From Euleptes europaea (Eukaryota; Chordata; Lepidosauria; Squamata; Sphaerodactylidae), in assembly GCF_029931775.1 (NCBI RefSeq), contig NC_079318.1, forward strand, positions 76,233,614 through 76,297,613: 64,000 nucleotides of DNA. The letters are read 5' to 3'. Positions within the stretch are counted from its first letter, which is position 1; every line of letters starts with the position of its first letter. Below are positions 56,486 to 64,000 of this stretch, piece by piece. The notes under the pieces are model-generated. The model was not told the origin of the DNA and searched no databases. It saw only the letters and a program-made list of their open reading frames with translations. A program made the translations under genes and the position numbers.

Positions 56486-56487
56486 CG

Positions 56488-56715
56488 CCGTCACCCCTCC
56501 GACAACTTTGGTTCTTTGTTTGGATCAGGCACACCGTTTCCGGCCGTCAGAGGTCGCCTCGCTTTCCCCCTACATTTTCCTGCATTTTGCCTGTTTTCAA
56601 ATTTGAGATAAAACAGGTCCCTCAAAACGCGGGGAAACGCAGGGGGAGAGCGAGGCGACCTCTGACGGCCGGAAACGGCGTGCATGATCCAAACAAAGAC
56701 CCGATTCCTGTTTCT
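56488..56715. mobile_element. Palindromic short element, family G, ends truncated
   Basis: CCGTCAGAGGTCGCCTCGCT pairs with AGCGAGGCGACCTCTGACGG; the outer TTTTATGCATGGCTG terminus is missing. Confidence 0.8.
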
Positions 56716-57044
56716 TCCGGGGGGGGGGGGTCACTTCTGCCCATGTTTTGCTTCCTCTAGTAGCCAAGGGAAGATGAATGAGGAAGGCACTGGCAAACCA
56801 CCCCCCAAACAAAGTCTGTCTTGGAAACGTCGGGATGTGACGTCACCCCATGGGTCAGGAATGACCCCGTGCTTGCACACAGGGGACCTTTACCTTTACC
56901 TTTAGTAGCCAATTCAGTATAATGCCAGTTTTATGAAGTACAAAAAGCTGGTGATTTAAGCTACAGGAAGAAACATCTAGCTGTGTGTCCCACATTCAAC
57001 CCTTGGCCTTTTAGTTAAAGGAACTCAGGCAACCACTGTTGGGG

Positions 57045-57254
57045 GGTTTCCAGCTCTGCGTTGGGAAATACCTTGAGATTTTGGGGGTGGAGCCTGAGGA
57101 GGGCAGGGTTTGGAGAGGGGAGGGACTTCAATGCCGTAAAGTCTACCTACCAAAGCGGCCAATTTCCCCAGGTGAACTGATTGATCTCAGTCGCCTGGAG
57201 ATCAGTTGTAATAGCAAGAGATCTCCAGCTACCACCTGAAGGCTGGCAACCCTA
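57045..57254 (-). mobile_element. hAT-type short element, family F
   Basis: It carries GGAGCCTGAGGAGGGC, TCCCCAGGTGAACTGATTGA and ends GGCTGGCAACCCTA. Confidence 0.75.
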
Positions 57255-57259
57255 GTTGG

Positions 57260-58570
57260 GATTATTTTATTCTTTGTCTGAGACCCTGGAGAGCCACTAC
57301 CATTAAAAACAGGCAGTACTGCTCTGGGTGGAACATGGGTTTGACGGGGTATAAGGAAGCATCATATCGCTTGCCCGCTGGGCAGGGGATCTTGCTCTGA
57401 ATTGAATTAAAAGTGTTATTTTACAGGGTGATGTGGAGAGCCATATGGGGAGAGCCGCAGAAGCCCCCCACCCCCTCAACTTTCACATTGAAAATCAAAC
57501 CACATGAGAATCAGGCACACCATAACTCCACACAGAGGAAATAAGAATTCAGTGGGTAGCTGCTTGGGACCCCCCTGCCCCCCAATATCCAGCCAGCTTA
57601 TGTTTTCAGCATTTCTTGTGCATCACAAAATATTTGCTTAAAGACAATCATGCCAAAATCTATGACAACAATAACATTTATTTGAAAAGGGCATCTGGCT
57701 GATTTTATTCAAAAAATCAACCAACAGATGTCCCCCACTAATAAGTGACCTTTGTGAAGATCAACAATACAAGTCACACCTGCTTATGCTTTTCTTCACC
57801 CTAACTGCAGAAGTTGGTGTGCCTCAAATACTGCTGTTGCCGGAGGAGGGAGGGGTATAAATTTAATAAATGAAATGAAATATAAAGAAATGAGAATATT
57901 TATCTGTATATAAAATTACCCTTATCTTGATTCATGAAGAATCTATGTATCTTTTTGCAAAGAAAAAGCCAGCTTTGGATAATCTGTTTAGAATAAGGCT
58001 GTGGTTGTATAGAGATGACCAAGGATCATATTAAAGCACGGATTATTTAGATTTGTAGAAAAGTGATGGTTTTCTAAATTTATACACAAATGTAAATAAA
58101 ATGACAAAAAGCGAGCTGCTGTCTTGGTATTGCCTGTAGTTTCTGGCTGGGAGAGGTTTGAGTTAGCACATCGAGCTGATGGAATATTAATGAACATTTC
58201 AATTGCTCGAAAGAAAATGCAGAGGGCCAAACCAGACATTCTGGTTTTTTTTTTAAAGAGTTGGGTCCCCCAGTCTGTTTCTTTGCAGCTACACAGCATC
58301 GTAGAGAATGTCTGTTTAAAAATTAAAGGGGAACCCTTTTGAACTTGGAATGCTGCCACGGGTGGGGGGCGAAGAGAGAAGGGATCTGGCCTCTTCCTCA
58401 GAAGTTTTCTTGCACTGAAAGGGCACTGGGTGGTGGGGTATTTACATAGATCAGCAAAAATGGAGAAATACGTTTTTAATAGAATATTATTTTTTATCCA
58501 TTGGATTTATAGAACTTTTCATGCTGCATGTAAATTTGCAAAATGTGAAAATAGTCCTGAAGCAAACTAG
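57260..58570. other. Gene-free stretch with a diverged type B SINE fragment
   Basis: Positions 57270-57370 (TCTGAGACCCTGGAGAGCCA, then GGGTATAAGGAAGCATCAT) look like the body and tail of a type B SINE. The rest is AT-rich and unidentified. Confidence 0.4.
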
Positions 58571-58571
58571 A

Positions 58572-58775
58572 TAGGGTTGCCAACCTCCAGGTACTAACCG
58601 GAGATCTCCCACTATTACAACTGAACTCCAGCCGATAGAGATCACTTCACCCGGAGAAAATGGCCGCTTTGGCAATTGGACTGTATGGCATTGAAGTCCC
58701 TCCCCAAACCCTGCCCTCCTCAGGCTCCACCCCAAAAATCTCCAAGTATTTCCCAACCTTCAGCTGGCAACCCTA
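58572..58775 (+). mobile_element. hAT-type short element, family F, with perfect 8-bp TSD
   Basis: It is 204 bp from TAGGGTTGCC to GGCAACCCTA. AAACTAGA flanks it at 58564-58571 and 58776-58783. Confidence 0.9.
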
Positions 58776-58827
58776 AAACTAGACCCTGGCAAGGCCTGCT
58801 GAATACTGGTAGGTTGAGACATATTGT

Positions 58828-59042
58828 GTGTGTGTAAAGTGCCTTCAAGTTGCAGCTGACTTATGGTGACCCCTTTTGGGGGTTTTCATGGCAAGAGACT
58901 AACAGAGGTGGTTTGCCAGTGCCTTCCTCTGCATAGCAACGCTGGTATTCCTTGGAGGAATCCCATCCAAATACTAACCAGGGCTGACCCTGCTTAGCTT
59001 CTGAGATCTGATGAGATCAGGCTAGCCTGGGCCATCCAGGTC
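58828..59042 (-). repeat. 5S rRNA-derived SINE, full length
   Basis: GT-repeat 3' end, BovB-like tail, body GAGGTGGTTTGCCAGTGCC and 5S part (AGGGCTGACCCTGCTTAGCT, then GAGATCAGGCTAGCCTGGGC) on the plus strand. Confidence 0.9.
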
Positions 59043-59329
59043 TTACTGGATACTAATTGACTTTTCAAATTATACATTCTCTTGAAGGACATAATGGCTT
59101 TTGTTGCACATGGGGATGCCCTCTATGTTCCAACTTTTATGTATGCAATTTTCTGAGTCTGATACTTGCATGGTAAAAAGTCAAGCTTCATGAAAATCTC
59201 CCACGGTTTCTTTTTCTTACTTTGCAACAGATCCCTCCCATTACTCTTAAAAACTGTACTACAAGTGGTTCTGGTCATGCTGTTTATATTACAAAATGCC
59301 TTTGTGATATGACCCACATTGAGATTGGG

Positions 59330-59793
59330 AAGGGCAGCCATGAAGGAGCTAGAAAAGATGTGTCACTGGTGACCAAGGTCAAGATACTTCTTTCCATAGT
59401 ATTCCCATTACTATGTACAGGTGTGAAAGTTGGACAGTGAAGAAAGCTAACAGGAAGAAAGCTGATTCATTTTAAATGTGGTGTTGGAGGAGAGTTTTAT
59501 GGATATTGTGGACCACCAAAAAGACAAATCATAGGGTTCTAGATCAAATCAAGCCTGATCTCTCCCTAGAAGCTAAAATGACTCAACTGTGGTTATCATA
59601 CTTTGGTCACATTATATGAAGAGTCACTGGAAAAGATATTAATGCTAGAAGTTGAAAGCAGGAACAGAGGAAGACCCAAGATGAGATGGATTGACTCTAT
59701 AAAGGAATCCACGGCCCTCAGTTTGCAAGACATGAGCAAGGCTGTAACCGGTTGGACTTATTGGAGGTCATGAATTCATAGGATCACCATGTT
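59330..59793 (+). repeat. BovB (RTE) LINE 3' part, diverged
   Basis: The DNA follows the BovB order seen at 51822 (AGAAGCTAAAATGACTCAAC, then GAGATGGATTGACTCTATAA, then GGAGGTCATGAATTCATAGG), extended upstream to about 59330. A CR1 cuts its 3' end. Confidence 0.75.
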
Positions 59794-60101
59794 CATAGAA
59801 TCATAGAGTTGGAAGGGACCACCAGGGCCATCAAGTCCAACCCCTGCACAATGCAGGAAATTCACAACTACCTCCCCCCTCCACACCCCTAGTGACCAGA
59901 AGATGGCCAAGATGCCCTCCCTCTCATCATCTGCCTAAGGTCACAGAATCAGCATTGCTGACAGATGGCCATCTAACCTCTTCTTAAAAACCTCCAGGAA
60001 AGGAGAGCTTACTACCTCCCGAGGAACCCTGTTCCACTGAGGAACCGCTCTGTTAGAAAATTCTTCCTAATGTCTAGACGGAAACTCTTTTGATTTAATG
60101 T
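59794..60101 (-). repeat. CR1 LINE 3' end (CR1 family 1)
   Basis: CATAGAATCATAGAGTTGGA at the 3' end is followed by the ORF2 tail up to GGAAACTCTTTTGATTTAAT. It abuts the BovB copy. Confidence 0.85.
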
Positions 60102-60448
60102 GTAACAGGGACCGAGTACTTGGTTCAAAATGCACATGAGCCTTACCAATCCTGCTAGATTCCTTTTGTACTGCGTGTTATGTATTGAGCTGGGCTCCAC
60201 AAAGTTGGGGTTCTGTTTCAAAGTTTGAAACGCCTGAGGAAATGCACAGTCCAATTAATGCACTCATTTTCCATAGGTCTCATCTTGACAGTCTTTTTTC
60301 ATCTTCAGGAAGGATTTGAGTCCAGCAGTGCCCCCTTATGGAGAATTCCATCCTTCTAAGCATATTGACATCAGTGGATTTAAGAAGAGTGTAATTCTGC
60401 TTAGGATGGTACGGTAGGCCCCCCTCCCACTAGTGTGGCCCCCTAAAT

Positions 60449-60772
60449 CAGGGGTGTCAAACATAAGGCCTGTGGGCCCCAACCCGCCCCTTGAAAGCTC
60501 TTATCCGGCCCGCAAGGCAGCCATCCCCCCCGCTCCCAAGCTGTCAATTATCAAAGACTGTTAAATAAAAGAAAATACTGTAAGTGTTATTGTTTTAAGC
60601 GTGTTTGTATTTTAAGTAAAAAATAATATCACTAATTGGCTTTGCCTGTGCCTTTCTATAAAGTTTGTATCTAAGTACCTGGCATTAAATTTTATGGTAC
60701 ACATGGCTTGGCCCAACCAAGTGACATTTATGTCGTATCTGGCCCTCATAACAAATGAGTTTGACACCCCTG
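60449..60772. mobile_element. hAT-type element (CAGGGGTGTCAAAC termini), 324 bp
   Basis: Termini CAGGGGTGTCAAAC and GTTTGACACCCCTG are perfect inverted repeats. CCCTAAAT (60441-60448) and CTCTAAAT (60773-60780) flank it (7 of 8). Its ends match the copy at 2973-3155. Confidence 0.88.
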
Positions 60773-60780
60773 CTCTAAAT

Positions 60781-61240
60781 GGTACATTACAGCACCTCTC
60801 ATCCAATTACCCCAAAGGAGCAAGAAACGAGACCAGCACACACAGAATAGATTCACTTTATATAATGATCAGCACACGTTTTCAATAAAAAGAGGCGGGG
60901 GAGACACCTATCAACCCTTCCAAATTTTTAAACAGCTTCTTAAAAAAAGGAAAGCCAAATTATCTTCCCCCACCCTCCACTGTCCATAGAAGGCTTCCTG
61001 AATGTCACTTGCATCTTTTGCATGACAGAAAAAACTAGCTGAGCGTGAAGAAAGGAGAGGAACAACATATGCTTAGAGAGCCTGGATGTAGGGGGTGTTT
61101 CTGTCCATCTTGCTCAGAAAGTCGGTCAAGGGGGCCCACCACCAGCTCCAGGCGGCCCCGCTTTTGCTCATGCAGGTGGCATGATGGCATTCCTTGGGGT
61201 CCTGATGACTTGGACCTTGCCCCAGCATGCAGTTCGACTC
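60781..61240 (-). other. EFR3B: Probable EFR3B 3' UTR
   Basis: This lies downstream of the EFR3B stop on the minus strand. No clear poly(A) hexamer on that strand was found in this stretch, so the transcript end is not defined. Confidence 0.4.
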
Positions 61241-61346
61241 TCAGTACACACAGAGGTCCGGGAACTTCATCTCGTACACCGGGATGGAGTGGCTCTGGGG
61301 CTGTCCGTAAGCAGCTGTTATGGTACCAGATGGGCTTGGTGGGGGG
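61241..61346 (-). CDS. EFR3B: EFR3B terminal coding exon
   Basis: The acceptor is CTTCACTGCAG|CCC. It encodes 34 residues and a TGA stop after completing the split Arg codon. The rest of the exon is 3' UTR. Confidence 0.87.
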
Positions 61347-63666
61347 CTGCAGTGAAGAGAAGGGGAGGGTTGGCTCAAGACATATCAGTGGCCGGAGGCA
61401 GAAAAAAATATAAATTGCACTCCCCACACGCACATAGGACATGATCCAGGGGGAAATTCTGTGCCAGCCGCACTGAAATAAATGGGAACTGCACACAGGG
61501 TCCATTTAATACCATTCACTTCAATGAGGGGTTGTGCAGAAGGATTTATCCCAGGAGGGAGTCAGACATATCTGTGTTCTGCTCTTTACACATCCCCTGA
61601 TCCTTTGTTCAAGGCATATGCTTCATGGTAAGGACCTTCTGGGGAGCAAGCAGGAGTGGATCTTCTGCATCAGCCTGCTGCCTTTAGATAAGGAACACAA
61701 TCTGAATATCAAGAAACCCATGTTTGTACACCCTTCTCTACCATGTAGAGACAGATATCATCTCAAAATTCTGCAGAGAAGGAGGTCTCAAGCACAGATT
61801 TCCTGTAGCTCCTTCGTGGGAGGATACATTTGGCTATATCTCTGTTTTTAGAGTAAACTCAATTCAGCCGTGGAACTCATTGCCACAATATGAGATCATG
61901 AATGGCTTTTGGAAAAGGATCTATAGAAACAAGGGACAGAGAGAAGACAGGGTAAATCTCTGTTGCTGGCTACTAGCTACACTGGTGGTGGAAAGTGCCA
62001 TCAAGTCACAGCTGACTTATGATGACCCCGGATGGGGTTTTCGAGGCAAGAGATGTTCGGAGGTGGTTTGCCATTGCCTGCCTCTGCGTGGGCTGAGAGA
62101 GTTCTGAGAACTGTGACTGGCCCAAGGTCACCCAGCAGGCATCGTGTGGAGGAGTGGGGAATTGAACCCAGTTAGATAAAGAGTAAATCTGCCCACAAAT
62201 TAAGGATCACAAGGACAATCTGGTTGCCACCGGATTAATCTCCTCATCATCATCTGACATTTGACAGGAGGTGAGCAGATACAGGGCTTTTTCAGTGTTG
62301 GCACCTCACTCAAGGAATGCCCTACCCATGGAAGTTTGCGTGGCAATTCATTTTTTTTATATTTTAGTGCCGAGTAGAAAGATATTTATCTGCTTATGAT
62401 ATTGTTGAAGGTTTTTTTGTGTGTGTGTGGCTGACCTGTTTTTAGTGTAAAAGCTTTCTTGTTTATCTGCCAGCTATTCTAATGCTTTATCCCCCAGCTA
62501 TTCTGTGATGCACCTTTAGGGTCTTCTGTGCCCTGTGTATGGTATTTTATGTTGCTTTGTTCTACTGTTGCATTATTTGCATGTTTTTTTTTAATCACTA
62601 TAATTGGTGTTAGTGATGTTGCCGTTAGCTGCTTCAAACAGACATTTGAAGAAGTGGACATCAGCCTAAACTAACGAACAAACACATAAAATTTTGTATC
62701 TTAATACTGAACCCGGCTTCAGACTGCAGATTGAAAAATCCATGCAGTGGGCCAGAGATGGGGAAGATATTTCTGTAAACCCCCCTGAAACATTTGAGGG
62801 AGTTTTAAAAAATAAATCCAAAACTGAAAGATACAGACCGAGATCTTGCAAAACATCATGAGATCACAGTCAGCACTGTGGGATCACCTAGTAATATCAG
62901 CACCATGGGAAGGCCAAAGGAGGGAAAGCAGTTATGGTGGGGAGGGCATAGAGAAGGAAGAGAAAGAAGAAATTGGGGATAAGTGTGGGGATCATATGGG
63001 ATTTCCCTCTCCCGCAAGTCTCACAGGGGTCCTCTGCTTGTAAAACTTCTAATGCAGAGAGGGAAACATCCGTGATAAGTGGACACTTTCAAGTCTGTCT
63101 TCAAACTCTCAAGGCCTCTTCACCAACATCGGTTTGGATTATGTATCTTCAGACAATTAAGGACACATGTTGTGCCTAATTTATGTTCTAATAGGAACAC
63201 TGCTCAACTATCTAGTTCTCTTATCTTGGTTATTTATGTTGTATTGTGGTGTTGGAATGGTAAGCTGTGTATAATTGAGCTTTCCATTTGGCTGTGTGCT
63301 GTACTGGTATTTCTGCTTTCACAGCATAAGTTGTATTTTGTTTGTGCAAAACTTCTAATGCAGAGAGAAAAACATCCATGATAAGTTGACGCTACTTAAC
63401 CATGCGGCCTGGCCATAATACCCTGCCTGTGAACCCACACAGCACTTTGTTGGCTGACAGAAGGCAGAGCGTGGCAGACCATTCATTCTTCTGTCTCCTC
63501 GTGTTCCACTGTGCTCAGCCATCAACCACTGGACACAAACAACTTCTCTAGGGAGTGCTTCTCCCCCCACCCCTCCACTCTTCATGAAGACATCTCCCCA
63601 CTCCAGATTCTCTTACCGTATGGTGATCTCAAATATCTGGTTGAGTTTGTTTTGGAGAAGAGTGGC
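61241..63666 (-). CDS. EFR3B: EFR3 homolog B, last two coding exons (partial)
   Basis: The exons are 63666-63617 (50 bp) and 61346-61241. Joined, they encode ATLLQNKLNQIFEITI, an Arg codon split across the junction, PPPSPSGTITAAYG and the C-terminus SIPVYEMKFPDLCVY with a TGA stop. EFR3 proteins are palmitoylated plasma-membrane anchors that recruit phosphatidylinositol 4-kinase III alpha (with TTC7 and FAM126), so they support PI4P synthesis at the membrane. The VYEMKFPDLCVY ending is the part I recognise. The choice of B over A rests on position: in human, EFR3B is the gene that converges on POMC, as here. The upstream exons lie beyond 64000. Confidence 0.87.
61983..62180 (-). repeat. tRNA-headed SINE with BovB-like tail
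   Basis: The plus strand shows a BovB-like tail (AAGTGCCATCAAGTCACAGC), the body shared with 5S SINEs (GAGGTGGTTTGCCATTGCC) and then tRNA-SINE text (GGCCCAAGGTCACCCAGCAG, GGAGTGGGGAATTGAACCC). A tRNA head plus BovB tail is the architecture reported for Sauria SINEs. It lies in the last EFR3B intron. Confidence 0.7.
62225..62640 (+). repeat. Probable L2-type LINE 3' part
   Basis: TTTTTCAGTGTTGGCACCTC and the T-rich 3' region resemble the C-terminal and 3' UTR text of L2-like elements. The match is from memory of the family only. Confidence 0.35.
63617..63666 (-). CDS. EFR3B: EFR3B penultimate coding exon
   Basis: The acceptor is CGTTGCAG|GCC and the donor ATACG|GTAAGA. The 50-bp exon encodes 16 residues plus two bases (phase 2), which join the final exon in frame. 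Confidence 0.85.
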
Positions 63667-63839
63667 CTGCAACGAAAATGAGAATTGGGATCAGCACCAT
63701 ATTACAGCAGCACTTTTGAGCTGCACGGTTACGCCACCAACACAAGGAGAACGTCCTGATGCTGCTTACTGGAAATTTCAGTACAACCTTTTACAAAAAT
63801 TGTTTTGAGCCAGACAGGGAATGCCAAAGAGCCTTATGA

Positions 63840-63990
63840 AGACAGCCCTGGGCCACACACTCTCTCTCAACCTAACCTACCTCACAAGGTTGTTGTGAGG
63901 ATAAAATGGGGGAGCGAGAATGGTGCATACTACAAAGAGTTCCTTGTAGGAAGGATGGGATTAAAAGGTTATTACCTAAATAAATAATCT
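63840..63990 (+). repeat. tRNA-derived SINE type C, 3' part
   Basis: CTCTCTCAACCTAACCTACC, then GGTTGTTGTGAGGATAAAAT, and the end CTAAATAAATAATC. Confidence 0.75.
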
Positions 63991-64000
63991 AGCATCATCA

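Noticed and set aside
58935-59040. 5S rRNA gene on the minus strand
   Set aside because: The 5S-like part is diverged and fused to a SINE body and BovB-like tail.
61045-61505. Open frames of 122 and 156 codons on both strands
   Set aside because: The real coding frame here is the short EFR3B terminal exon in another minus-strand frame, joined to 63617-63666.
1-64000. CRISPR arrays, operons or prokaryotic defence systems
   Set aside because: Introns, SINEs, LINEs and vertebrate hormone genes show this is a vertebrate nuclear genome; no regularly spaced direct repeats were seen.

Overview
The window is a piece of a vertebrate nuclear genome, most likely a squamate reptile. The evidence is its repeat content: CR1, BovB (RTE), L1 and Penelope-like retroelements side by side, SINEs with tRNA or 5S rRNA heads (the 5S-headed ones and one tRNA-headed copy sharing a BovB-like tail), and several short hAT-type elements. 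The POMC hormone sequences are also of sauropsid type. The exact lineage (gecko, skink or other) cannot be settled from this sequence alone.

Three protein-coding genes are supported. (1) Positions 131-10965, minus strand: the first three coding exons of a secreted coiled-coil plus fibrinogen-domain protein of the angiopoietin-like/fibrinogen-like type. Its remaining exons lie left of the window. (2) About 44998-50330, plus strand: the complete proopiomelanocortin gene (POMC), with TATA box, non-coding exon 1, coding exons 2 and 3 (268 residues) and a poly(A) signal. (3) 61241-63666, minus strand: the last two coding exons of EFR3B. POMC and EFR3B converge tail to tail, as they do in human.

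Layout: 0-11 kb holds the fibrinogen-like gene, with large repeat-filled introns. 11-33 kb is gene-free and is built from LINEs, SINEs and unique stretches. 33-44.8 kb is a segmental duplication of at least three units that ends about 150 bp before the POMC TATA box. 45-50.3 kb is POMC. 50.3-61 kb is repeat-rich spacer. 61-64 kb is the 3' end of EFR3B.

Notable points. The alpha-MSH amidation/cleavage motif in POMC reads G-Q-K-R-R instead of the usual G-K/R-K-R-R. The gamma-MSH dibasic site is lost. A 30-bp GA microsatellite sits in the POMC 5' untranslated exon. A 161-bp block is identical between two otherwise diverged duplicate units upstream of POMC. Two L1 copies are nested, each with its own target-site duplication, and the inner one carries a twin-priming inversion. 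A truncated 7SK snRNA retropseudogene, a Penelope-like element with a GIY-YIG endonuclease, a 0.5-kb element with 60-bp inverted repeats, and two short-element families (one hAT-like with about 19 copies, one almost wholly palindromic) are also present. No operon, CRISPR array or prokaryotic system is present.
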